NCBI GenBank assembly: GCA_015698045.1
Contig: BLAL01000013.1
Location: forward strand, 806,001-870,000
DNA length: 64,000 nt
Origin: Rhizophagus clarus
Taxonomy: Eukaryota > Glomeromycota > Glomeromycetes > Glomerales > Glomeraceae
Direction: 5' to 3'
In this document: one piece after another, positions 21,231 to 33,300 of the stretch
Layout: every line of letters begins with the position of its first letter
Numbering within the stretch: the stretch's first letter is position 1
Notes under the pieces: generated by a model
Told to the model about the DNA's origin: nothing
Database searches by the model: none
The model's input: only the letters and a program-made list of their open reading frames with translations
Made by a program: the position numbers and the translations under genes

Positions 21231-24200
21231 TACTTTTTAATTTCGTTGATCCCATCAAGAAACCCATCAATTGTACCCGCTAAAAACAAAAGTTTATTAA
21301 TAAATTCTGCCAAAAAAACAACCAGGACTAAAGAAAATTATTAAATAGGTTATATTAGAGAAAGAAAAAAATAAACATAAAATAATTTTTTTTATTAAAT
21401 GATTAGTCAATCATTTTTGTTATTTTTTTCATTAAAATGTCAAAACGATTAACAATCAAGAAAATTATTTTCTTAATCAAAATAATTAAGAAAAAATTGT
21501 TTTTTCTAAAGTCATTTTTTTTAAACAAAAAAATTTAATTAAGAAAAACAATTGTTTTTTTATTATTGAAAAAATGGTAAAAATGATAAACAATAGAGTA
21601 TTTTTTTTTTTAAAAAAAAGAAAAGAAAAATAATTTTTTCGTTATTCAGTTTAAAAATTGTTTAAGAAATAGTTTATTTTATTATGATTTTCCAGTTTAA
21701 AAAAAAAAACAAATAATTTTTTAATGAATTTATTAGTATTCGGTTAAAAAAACTGTTAAAAATAAATTATTAATCATTTGGTTTAATAAATAAATTTTTT
21801 AATTATTTGGTTTAATGATTGTTAAATCAAGCATTAGGTAGTTTTAAAAACCATAAAAAAATTCATTTTTTTTTGATTATAGAAAAAAAATCATTTTTCT
21901 TAATCAAATAATTAAAGAAAAAATTGTTTTTTTTTTATTTTTCCAATTAAACAACTAAAAAAAAAATCATTTTTTTTTTAAGTGAAATGATTAAAAAAAA
22001 TCACTTTTCGATTAAAATAATTGAAAACAATTTGAAAAAAATAGTTAAAACTATTTTAAAAAATATGCCATTTTTAAGAAAATAATTAAAAAAATAGAGC
22101 ATTTTTTTTTTTTAAAAAAAAAAAAAGAACAATTTTTCATTATTTAACTTAAAATCATTAAAAAAAATAGTTTACTTTCAATAATTTATTTCTTAACAGT
22201 TCTTTTAACCGAATAATAACAAATAAATTTTCTTTTTTTTAAACCAGAAATTTGGTTTAATAAATAAATTTTTTAATAAACCGTTAAATTAAGTATTAAG
22301 TAGTTAAAAAATCTCTAAAAAAATTAATTTTATTCAATTTATTTACTTAAAATTTTTAGTTTATAAACTGTTAAAAGAATAATTATTACTGAATCATTTC
22401 AACTTAACAGCACAAAATTATAATTTTAAGTTATTTAGTTTAATAAAATCAAAAAAAATTTTTTTTTAACTATCTGGTTTAATTGATCACTAAAAAATAA
22501 ATTATTTTTTTTAATTATCCGATTATAAGCCAATAATTTAATTATCCAGTTTAAATAAATCATTAAAAAAAAAAATAAAATTGATTTTTTGATTTATACA
22601 GTTTAATAAACTGTTAAAAAAAATTAAATAAACTTAACTATTCGATTTAATAAATCATAAAGAAAAGGTAAAAAAAATTAAAGTATTCAATTTAAAACCA
22701 CTAAAAATTATTTTTTTTAAAAAAAAATAAATTATTTAATCCGGGAAAAAAAAGAATTATTTAACCGGTTAAAAAAAATTAATCCATTAAAAAAAATGAA
22801 TTATTAACCTGTTAAAAAAAATATTAATCTGTTAAAAATAAGCATTATTAATCCATTAGTAAAATTAATATTTTTTAATTATCCAGTTTAATAAATAAAC
22901 TGCTAAAGCATTTGTTAAATTATTAATTTTTATCAAGTAAATAATTAAAACAAATTAATTTAAGTAATTTTAATAAAAAAAATGCGTAATCATTTAGCAA
23001 AAAAACAATATTAGTCACTTTTTATTAATCTTTTTTTGATAAAAATGATATAAATACTTTTATATTAAAGTAAAAATGATATTAATACTTTTCTATTGAT
23101 AGTTTAATAAAAATAATATTAGTTTTATTTTAATCTTATTAATAAAAATGATTTAACATTTTTTTTTCGACATTGCTCAACACCACAATCATGTGATTTT
23201 TTTTAACAAATTAACATTTTTTTAACAGGTTAATAATTCATTTTTTTTTTTAATGGATTAATTTTTTTTTAATTGATTAATAATTCTTTTTTTTTCCCGG
23301 ATTAAATAATTTTTTTTTTTTAAAAAAAAAAAATTTTTAGTGGTTTTAAATTGAATACTTTAATTTTTTTATTTTTCTTTACGGTTTATTAAATCAAATA
23401 GTTAAATTTAATTAATTTTTTTTAACAGTTTATTAAACCGTATAAATTAAAAAATTAATTTACTTTTTTTTTTTTTTATGATTTATTTTAAACCGGATAA
23501 TTAAATTGTTAGTTTATAATCGGATAATTAAAAAAATAATTTTTTTTTTAATGGTCAATTAGCCAGATAGTTAAAATAATTAATTTTTTTTCGATTTATT
23601 AAACTAATTAACTTTAAAATTATTTTGTGCTGTTAAGTTAAATGATTCAGTTAATAATTATTCTTTTAACAGTTTTTGAACCAAAAATTTTAAGTAAATA
23701 AATTGAAGAAAAATTAATTTTTTTAGAGGTTTTTAACTACTTAATACTCAATTTAACGGTTTATTAAATCAAATAATTAAAAATAAATTATTAATCATTT
23801 AGTTTATTAAGTAAATTTCTTAACAGTTTTTTTAACCGAATACTAATAAATTTATTAAAAAATTATTTGATTTTTAAACTGGAAAATCAAAATAAAATAA
23901 ACTATTTTTTAAACAATTTTTAAACTGAATAACGAAAAAATTATTTTTCTTTTTTTTTTTTAAAAAAAAAAAAAAAATGTTCTTTTATTTATCATTTCTT
24001 CAATTAAAAAAAAAACTAAATTGTTTTTGTTAATCAAATTGTTTCATTTAAAAAAAGATGACTTTTTTTTCAGTTGTTTAATTGGAAAAATAGAAAAATC
24101 AATCTTTTCTTAATTATTTTGATTAAGAAATAATATTTCTTGATTGTTAATCGTTTTGACATTGTAATGAAAAAAAAAAATAACAAAAATGATTTAACGC

Positions 24201-24407
24201 TTTAATGATCTTTGACTAATCATTTAATAAAAAAAATAATTTTATGTTTATTTTTTTCTTTCTCTAATATAACCTATCTAATGATTTTCTTTAGTCCTGG
24301 TTGTTTTTTTAGCAGAATTCATTAATAAACTTTTATTTTTAGCGGGTACAATTGATGTTTTTCTTTTAGCAGTATTTGTAATTTTTTGATAGGATCAATT
24401 AAAAAAT
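21231..24407. repeat. Large AT-rich palindrome arms
   Basis: The left arm 21231-22810 and right arm about 23210-24407 are imperfect reverse complements. Anchors: the AATTGTACCCGC motif at 21265-21285 against 24346-24365, CAGGACTAAAG against CTTTAGTCCTGG, and AATCCGGG against CCCGGATT near 22738/23295. The left arm is longer because it contains an internal ~430-bp tandem duplication (about 21480-21840 and 21890-22300). Both arms are almost wholly A-runs and T-runs around AAACCG-type cores. With U copies at both outer ends the inverted structure spans about 5 kb. Confidence 0.75.
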
Positions 24408-25926
24408 AGGATCAATGAAATTAAAAAATTTTTGCAGAAACTTATTATTTGATGACTTAACTAGACATGCAATGAAAGTGGCACAGAAGGTCTAAATCGC
24501 AATTTTACTCTTTTAATATCAAAAGTGTCAAAAGAAGCCTAAGCATAAGCAATATGCGTTATTTCATTAAGCATAATGCTTTAAGTTTTTTTTTTTATCG
24601 CATAATAAAACTTCTTTATTAAGATTTGAGTCGATTAACGGCTTATACATTAATTACATTAGCAACAATTCTGACAGGAAAAATTTAGACTAAATCTATT
24701 AATAAATTTAAACCCAATCTGATAAAAATCCAACTGAATGGGTTATCTGTCACCTCTGATGACCTACCACCTACTAAAAAGAAAAATAAACAACTAAAAA
24801 CACTCTTGAGGATAACTCATCACACCCTGCTGCGAGACGCTCAAGGAAACTCCACACATCTTGGACTACGACCAGTCCTCCAAAAAAAAAGTAAAAGTAA
24901 ATCTCAAAAATAATTCTTACAAATGAAGAAAATGTTATATTTCTGTCATATTCGATAAAAATTTATAAAATTTCTATTATATATAAGAATAAAGAAAAAA
25001 TAAAATCTATATTTAATGGTTCGGGAGGTATGAATTTTGAAAGTTACATTAAAATTATCACTTTTTTTTCATGCAGTTCATTTTTGGATCACGTATATTT
25101 TGCGAGTTTGTTTTCATTAATCATAAAGAATCCACCTATCTTGATCATAGAACCTTACAATTACATCTGATAAGGCATTAATCTAAGTGTGTTTTCTTTC
25201 TTGTCGATAACAATAACGTTTTTGATGATGTTTTTCTTTTTGTGTTTATATTTTTGTTTTTGTTAACATAAATTATCTTTAGTGTAATCATCAGTAGAAT
25301 TGGATAAATAACTTGCTATATTAGATATATCTCCTGGATAATGTGTATCGGTAAATTTATTGCCGTTGCCAGGTTGATTTGTCATCCAGATAATGTATTT
25401 TGGGTAATTTTGTATTGTAGCCACAGTAGCAGTAAGTTTGTCATAAAAAGGTTGCTAACGAATTAATTCTTTTTTTCACAAGTGTTGTAGCAATATTAAT
25501 TTTTATCATCACATCATTGCGTAGATCTAGTGTTTTGTATAAAGGATTTTTATCTTGAAAATATAAACAATAATTAACACTATATTCATGATATAGGTCT
25601 TTAATAATTTTTTTCTTATCATTAAAATCATCTATGAGGTCAGTAAAAAATTCTTGTTCTATTGTTCCATTATTTCAACATTTCTTTGTTCTTTGATGTA
25701 GTTAATATCCACGATAAGATTGTCAATTATTTTTTGTAGGAAGCATAATGCTTTTTAAAAGCTTTTTTTTATGTGACTCATATCTTTGAGTTCACATTGC
25801 GCATTTTCTGATTTGGATGATTTTATATTGAGCCTTGTAGAACAGTACAACCAAAAACCAAAATTGTGTGAAAAAGTCGATTAATTTAGAAATGATCTAA
25901 TCACTTCAAAATCTTCTTTACGCTAA
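24408..25926 (+). repeat. Dispersed repeat U, copy 3, split by a 1.15-kb insertion
   Basis: Left part 24408-24585 and right part about 25741-25926 match U. It is interrupted at the same landing palindrome (here AAGCATAATGCTTTAAG) as the other copies. The right end TTCTTTACGCTAA is followed after about 23 bp by an hAT-type MITE. Confidence 0.85.
24586..25740 (-). mobile_element. Retroelement of a second family in the U landing site
   Basis: Starts with a T-run (24586-24596, an A-tail on the minus strand) after AAGCATAATGCTTTAAG and ends before a second AAGCATAATGCTTT at 25741. The 3' end differs from the TTTACCAGT family. Minus-strand coding-like sequence at about 25260-25735 is broken by several stops and at least one frameshift; it is rich in Lys, Ile, Asp and Asn. 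I do not recognise the protein. The segment 24595-24895 looks like a 3' untranslated tail with a GC-richer end. Confidence 0.65.
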
Positions 25927-26019
25927 TGAATTGATTTTAATGAAATTAATAGGGTTGGTTCGGTCCTGTCAAAGACCGGTCCTATGTTGGTCCCAGGACT
26001 GGTCTTCACAGTCCTTGGT

Positions 26020-28366
26020 TAGGGATGGAAAATTAACGGTTAATTATAATTTGGTTATTTAACTGGGTTAATTAACCGTTATTTAACAGTTAATTAACGG
26101 TTAATTAAACTTTTATAATTTTGCCCAAAAACTACTGAATTATGTTAATTCAGGCTAAATTAATATTTTATTATTTATAAGATTTTTATTTATAATGTAT
26201 ATAATGTTTAAAATTTTAAATTTTATTATCAAAAAATCAAAACATTTTATTCGTCAGCTACTATATCTGTAATATTTAATTCCAACCCAATAAATCTATC
26301 ATCATCTGAATCATTATCATTATCAACATGATCATTACTATTATTACCAATATCATTACCATTATCGTTATTATCAATTTTTCGCTGATCATGTATAAAT
26401 TTATTTTTTTTAAGTTTCAAACCCCTTTTGTGCATCCAAAGATTTCCATAAATAAAAACCAATTTTTTTACACGATCATTTTGTAATTGATTACGGATTT
26501 TATTATGAATAAATCCGAAGGTTGAAAAATTTCTTTCAGCAGCTGCAGATGATGTTAGAATTGAAAGAATTTTGATAGCTAACTGCTGAAGCTCACTTTT
26601 TGGCCAAGATTGCCACCATATGGATGGACTAAGAACGGATGATAATAACCAAATTGTTTCGTTATCATATGGTGAATTTTTTTGACGAAACACTACTAAT
26701 TCTGCAAACAATTTTACGAATTCCTCCTGACCAAATCTTCTATTTGTGAATTCTGTAAACTCAGCATACCCAATTGCCTCTATATCCGCATCTTCACTTT
26801 CTTCTAAAAAACGTGGATCTAACATATAAGCAGCCATCATAACAAGATGGTATGAATACTCCCATCTTTTATGAATAAGCTGTTGAATATATTCAGAAAA
26901 TTCACAAGAAAGTTCGCTAATTTTGTTTATTAATTTATTAAAATGGGAATAAACAGTTGAAAGGGTAGATGTGTCAGACTCAAACAATTTTAAAATTACT
27001 ACCATTGGCTCTAAAATTTTTGTTATTAAATCTGCCATTTCCCAAAATTCTTCCGATAATACATTATTTCTCACTTCTCTATTTATTTTTTGGCGAATTT
27101 CAGGATCCATTAGCACTTGTTCAAGAGCAATTTTTGATTTTAGAAGTGACTGAAAACAGCTAAGATGCGTACCCCATCGTGTGAGTATTGGTAAAACTAA
27201 TGCAATCTCCTTATTATAATTTTCAATCTGAATACGTTTTAGTTTTGCCGCTGCTTGTATATGAGATTTAAAATAATTTACTATCATCTTGCCATTATTG
27301 ACTATATCTTTAATTTCATCAATTTTCAAAATATCCCCAATTAATAGATTAATAATATGAGAGTTACATCCAAGACAAACAATATGAGAATATTTTTCTT
27401 CAATCCGTTTCCATGCTGCTTTCATTACACTAGCTGTATCTGTAATGACAGAGGAAAATTTATGAGTACCAATAATTTCCATTTGTTGAATTATTTGGTT
27501 TGCAATCCACTCTCCTGTGTGAGATTCTTCGCCTGAAAATGTGGCATCAAAAAAAATTGGTTTAGGAGTACAAACTATAAAATTTTGTATCGAATCTCAA
27601 TTAATATTAGACCAACCGTTAGAAACCATGCAAAGTGATTTTGCTTTAGAAATTTGTTCATCTGCTTGTGCTTTTACTTCATCATAAACATCATCTAACA
27701 AGTCATCAGCTAGTTTCTTTCTATTTGGCAACTTGAAAGCTGGTCGAAGGTGTTGAAAAAATTGAATAACAAGTGGATTATCAACAAAGGAGAATGGAAC
27801 TCCAGCTGAATACAATGCTTGTGCTAATTGAAATTCAAGATCTTCTTGTTCTTCTTCGCTCATATGATCAACAAAACTTTCAATTTTTTGGGTTTTAATT
27901 CGTTTTACAGGTCTATTTGGTGTATCTGTAAGAATGGAATTTAATGCAATATTTGGGTGAAATTGTGTAGTTTCGGGTATAGAATTTTGTGAACCTACAT
28001 TTTGTTTAGACTTTGCATTATCTGATGCTCCAGGGCATTCTTTATCAAGGTGTATTTGGAAGGAACAGCCCGGTCAAAAATTTTGGTACAGTAATTACAT
28101 TGTACAGGAGGATGTGAATTATTTCTATTATTTTCCACTTGGTTTTGTGTAATAACTGTCCAGTGTTTCCAGACAGGACCTCTTTTTTGGTCATTGTTAA
28201 AATTAAAAAAAAAAAAAGATGAAAAAAAATTGATAATCAAAAAAAAAGAATTTGATCACGTGATGAAAATTTTGCTTCTCTGATTGGTCAATTTATAATT
28301 AACCAAATTAACCGTTAATTAACCAATCTTAGCTAATTATAATTAACCAAATTAACTTCCATCCCT
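26020..28366 (-). mobile_element. Full-length hAT transposon nested in the MITE
   Basis: TIRs begin TAGGGATGG (26020) and end CCATCCCTA (28366), flanked by a perfect 8-bp duplication TCCTTGGT at 26012-26019 and 28367-28374. Subterminal parts repeat TTAACGGTTAATTA-type motifs, likely transposase-binding sites. It carries one transposase gene on the minus strand (see 26247-28240). An ATCACGTGAT palindrome sits at 28255-28264. Confidence 0.94.
26247..28240 (-). pseudogene. hAT transposase, broken by a frameshift and a nonsense codon
   Basis: From N to C terminus: a BED-type zinc finger (Trp, C-x2-C, then H-x4-C after a frameshift near 28062); a linker; the RNase H-like catalytic domain; and the hAT C-terminal dimerisation region with SSAAAERNFSTFG (about 26500-26545). 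An in-frame TGA at 27596-27594 splits the gene, and the frame resumes directly after it. The usual first catalytic Asp of the DGW motif is Asn (codon at 27620-27618). CGA-to-TGA and GAC-to-AAC changes would both be C-to-T type transitions. The start codon is unclear because the frame enters through a T-rich stretch at 28240. The protein would act in the nucleus to move this element and related MITEs but should be inactive. Confidence 0.92.
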
Positions 28367-28767
28367 ATCCTTGGTCCATGATTTGAGGACCGGTCCGGAC
28401 TGAGGACCGATTATATAAAATTTTCATCCCATAAAATGATGATAAATTATATTTTATTGATCATGTTTTTATATTGAAATATTAAAATTTTCAAATTTTA
28501 GTATTTTTAATCACATTGATTCCTTAATGATGCTTAAAAAAAGTAAATAAAAATCTTTTTCGCATATGTAACTATTTGTGTTATATGATCGACAGGCAAT
28601 AAATAATAAATTAATGTACTTAGTGCGAAATTGCTTTGCTGATCAATCACCGGCATATTGTAAATAAAAAATTAAAAAAACTTTGAGGACCGGTCAAAAG
28701 ACCAGTCCGGTCCGGTCTTGGCGGAAAGACCGGTCTTTTGGGACCGGACCGGACCAACCCAACCCTA

Positions 28768-30368
28768 GAAATTAATAATATCAGTAAGTAAAAAAAAAAA
28801 AAAAAATAATGAAATTAATAATAGCAGATAGGTGTTTTAAACAGAATTAAATTAAATTATAATTTTTTGAAATCAAGAAGTCTAAAACAGTAAAAGTCAA
28901 GCATTATTAAAGTCCAAAATTATCAAGAAACAATTTTGCACTTTCAACATGCATATATTATTTGTCAAATTCAAATCCAAATTTTACTTTTCTCTGGTTA
29001 AATAATTTAATTTTATTTTTGATATTACAAAGTTACTGATAGAGATTAGTACTTAAAAAAGATTATACTACGTTTTATTGCTTATATTTGACTGTATTAT
29101 TAGTAGTTTACTGTATTTAATTTCAATATGTTATTAAATTATTCATCTTTTTCTTACCAGTTTAGGCAGTGATGGCGGGTGCATGACTGTGTGGATTTTT
29201 TTTCCTATTGTCACGAGCGTTTCCTTGGCGAGGCGCAACAAAAACATTCCAGCAGGCCGGCTTACTACAACTGGAAAGTAGGCATAGGACGATCTTCAAT
29301 TTAGGAAAGGTTTGAGCACCAATTAGAATTCAAATTTTGGATTCACAAGCAGATGATGGGACAGATGAATGGGTCGCACAATGGAGGAATCAAAATTTTT
29401 TTTCTGATAACAAATCATATTAGGATAGTGGGCATAAAGTTTTTTATTATGATTGTGTTTTTCTTAACAAGCTCCGACTGACACAAAAATATGATGCGTT
29501 CCCATACAACCCATGGTAGCTTATATAGCTTATATCGGATGATTAGATAAAAAGAACAATGTTCAGTCACGTGAAAGATTTGTAGTTTCTTTCAACTTCT
29601 ACATAACAAGTTTTTTAAAGTATTGGTCATACGAATTTTCGACGGATGGGTCAGTTTTTATATATAAAATTAGAAAACACAAAAAAATTTTTAATAGCAA
29701 AATCGAAAAATAGGAAATCGGTTAGTAACTTATTATTAGTGTCGTTTAATTAGGCCGTAATTTAGTCAATTTACATGATAGATTAGCCCTTAGATAGATT
29801 ATGTTTAGTTATATAGAATAATTTTTATTATTTTATAGGTGTTTTGTATAATGTATATCGATTCATTGTAATTGATTAAATTATTAATAAACGCGTTACT
29901 AAACTTAAAAAAAAAAAAAAGATATTTTAGATATTTTAGATAGTGAAAGTATATAAGAGAGAATATTAAGAAAAAATTACATCAACTATGAGATATAAAC
30001 TACCAAGTACCAAAATCGATAATTTGATTATTAAAAATTCTAAGTACAATATCAGCCCAAGTTATCTGACCAACCGATTATAGTAAATTGAAAACCCATT
30101 TACAAATCAAGAGAAGTTTAGTGGATCGCCATATGATCGCAAAATCATATGGTTTGTCATTGAGGTTAAACTATTTATAGTTTAAGTCATTTTTATATAG
30201 ATTTTCAAACAATAGTAACAAACTAACAATCGAAATTATTGTACCTGTCATAAGTGTTACAACAATTATTTACCCTTTTCAAGTATTTGAGTTACATGAT
30301 GACGACAAAAAAAAATTATATATATATCTTGAAACAACTTGATTTTTACATCGTAAACAAATTTCCTA
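28768..30368. other. Spacer with a poly-A retro-insertion end
   Basis: A GC-richer block at 29160-29400 is followed by AT-rich sequence ending in AATAAA (29886-29891) and A14 (29907-29920), a typical 3' end of a retrotransposed transcript on the plus strand. I could not find its 5' end or a target duplication. The last 400 bp form the upstream region of the G-domain gene; no TATA box is convincing (a TATATATAT run is at 30319-30328). Confidence 0.4.
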
Positions 30369-33300
30369 ATGGTAGACACTACTAGTAAAATTATACGACG
30401 AAAGTCCCTTGGTAGGGCCGCGTTTATTGGATCTCTATATAACGCTACGAGAGATACATTCTGTGGAACTTCAATTTCGAAAACAACGTTCCCGGATGAC
30501 TCCATAATCCCAATTAACATACAAAACAGCGAGTTATTCTGTGAATACGAGGACTCATATATGGGAAAATTCAATAAGTTAGGTGTTGAAGCTGGGCTAA
30601 AATTAAGCGTTCTCTCAGGATTGTTTACTTTAGAGGGTCCAGGAAAATATTTAAGCGACGTAAAAGATAGTTCTAGAACCGTGAAAGGCAATTTAATATA
30701 TAGGATGACTTCATCTGAAGAAATTTTAAATATTTATAGTGATGATGTTAAAGCATGCATTTCTACTGACAGTTCTAGTAACACTGACGCCACTCACGTT
30801 GTGATAGGAATAAAATGGGGGACAACTATGATTTCATCATATGAATATAAAAGCATAAAGGAAGCGGACAGGCATCAAGTTGAAGCAGCATTAAAGTCTT
30901 ATTTTGGAAATCTATTACATTATTTCTCTAAAAATAATAACGTAGATGTCGAAATGAAACAACCAATCCTTATGAATTATTTCTCTATAAAGCTTTTTGG
31001 AGATGCCGTTCCACATAATAAGAAATCTCCTCGATCCCCTAATGAAGCGAGGGAATTAATGACAGAACTTACTTCATACGCCATGCAATTTAATAACAGG
31101 AAAGGATTTCCAATTGAATATATTCTCTATCCGTTGTCGAAACTTGAGAAACTATTCACCCAGAATATCACAGTTACTAATATTAGAATGGAATCAAGTG
31201 AAGAAACTATCTTAGGAATAGATGACATATTTAATGATTTATTCACATATAAGCAAAAGCTCAATGATTTATTTAATGATGTAAAACCTATCTCTAACCT
31301 CTTACCTGATAATATTCTTAAAGAGATCAATAATCATGTACAAAAGATTGACTTGGAGGAAGAAAAATTTAGAAAAGAGCTTGCAAAAAGTCTTGTTAAA
31401 ATACGTTCTAGAAAAGGAAATAATGACGAACTTGAGGTTTTAATAAAGGTATTTCGGAAAAGTGTTTTATCCAATAGTTTTATGACGTTCATTAATCAAT
31501 GCCGTCTAAAGGCAGACTTAATATTTACTCTTAAAGAAAAAAAAGTAGAGTATCTTGGCAAGGGTGCAACTATTGATCATATTATACATAGGAATTTGAA
31601 CGGTCATGTCTACATACTTATTGGTGAAGATATTATTGATATTATCGATGGTAATTCATCGCCAGTGTATAGTGTATTTCAAGATTTATATAATTCAAAT
31701 AAGAAATCGAGTAAGTTCTTTATAGCTGACACTAAAATTTGTACTAAGATAAAAAATCCTGGTTATCTAGTAATTTACCACTATGTCAATGGAGAACTAG
31801 AGAGTGATGACTATTATAATGATAATAAAATTTCATCAAATATTGTTAAATTTGATGTATCCAATTTAAGGCCAAAAGATGATTCTAATGACAAGATGAG
31901 ATTAGCAATACGTTGTCCACATGTCGTTTGTCCACCTACTATTTGCAACTGGATATGTTTCAAATGTGAGCAGGATATAGAATACGGATATAATCTATAC
32001 TTGTATTGTGGATGTGGCAAAATTGAAATCACTAATTGTAAATTCAAGTGCAATAGTTCTCATCACAATGCTGTAGGATATACACCTCTCGAATTAAATA
32101 TGCTTACTGATTTACCATCAGAACCACCAGAAGAAATAAATATATTATTACTTGGTGAAACTGGCGTAGGGAAGTCAACATTTATAAATGCTTTTGCTAA
32201 TTATCTTAAATTTGATACACTAAATGAAGCGAAATCTGGGAAGATGGAAGCATTGATCTCATCAAAATTCACTATTACAGATAATATTAACTATGAAACG
32301 AAAACAATCAAGATAGGCAATAATGATTCAAATGAGCGATTAGAAAATATTGGGATGTCGTCCACTCAAGAATGTAAAAGCTACACTTTCTATTCAGCCG
32401 CAAATGAGCTTATAAGGTTGATTGATACTCCTGGTATAGGTGATACTAGAGGGTTAGATCAAGATAAGAAAAATTTTGAAAATATCCTTGAACATATTAG
32501 CCAATATCGACACTTAAATGGAATTTGTATACTTCTTAAGCCCAATAATTCTCGGTTAACCATAATATTTAGATTCTGTATACAAGAATTGTTATCACAT
32601 CTTCATAGAAACGCAAAGGATAATATTGTCTTCTGCTTTACCAATGCTAGAGGTACATTTTACCGTCCAGGAGATACATTACCACCACTTAAAAAACAAC
32701 TTGAGGAGCTCAACAAACGATCCGGTGTTGAAATAAAAGTCAATCATGAAACAATATATTGTTTTGACAATGAATCATTTAGATTTTTGGCGGCGATCAA
32801 GGAACCAGATATATCATTTACGGATGCAGATGAAAATAATTTTTCAGAAAGCTGGAATAAGTCTGTGAGTGAATCATTGAGACTTATCCATTATCTTATA
32901 GAACGCCCACCTCACATAATAAAGGATACTCTATCGCTCAATAATACTAGAAATACAGTTATAATTCTTTCTAAGCCACTTGCAGAGATAGGACAACTTA
33001 TCCAAACCAATATTAAGCTAATTAAAGAACAACAAAATGAAGTAGAAACTTCCAACAAAACTATAGAAGAGCTCAAAGAACAACTATATATTCCACAAAT
33101 AGATCTTGAATCAGTAGCGTTAGGACATCCAAGAACCGTATGTACTAGCATTAGTTGTGTCAGGTCAGTGCAAATTGGTCAAAGTAACATAAGTAAAATC
33201 GACTACATAACACATTGTCATCGACATTGTTACTTGGAAAAAGTCAAATGCAATAAAATAAACAATGCTGCATTGAAAAATTGTGCAGCAATGGACTCAA

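Larger units (their letters stand above)
20605..23198. mobile_element. Putative non-autonomous element with ~215-bp inverted ends
   Basis: The first ~220 bp (20605-20826, beginning AATCACGTGATTGTGGTG) recurs in inverse orientation at about 22985-23198, ending at the complement of the same terminus. The interior holds repeat U copy 2 and the left arm of the larger palindrome. No clear target duplication: the flanks share only T-runs. It could instead be two inverted pieces of a larger complex. Confidence 0.5.
25950..28767. mobile_element. hAT-type MITE (about 470 bp) carrying a nested hAT
   Basis: TIRs TAGGGTTGG (25950-25958) and its complement (28759-28767) are flanked by a perfect 8-bp duplication GAAATTAA at 25942-25949 and 28768-28775. 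Without the nested element it is about 470 bp. The ends are rich in GGTCCGGTCC/GGACCGG motifs in inverted orientation, giving a stable stem. Non-autonomous. Confidence 0.9.

Noticed and set aside
24586..25740. Intact gene on the minus strand inside the U copy 3 insertion
   Set aside because: Coding-like pieces are separated by stops and frame changes and no splice pattern joins them.
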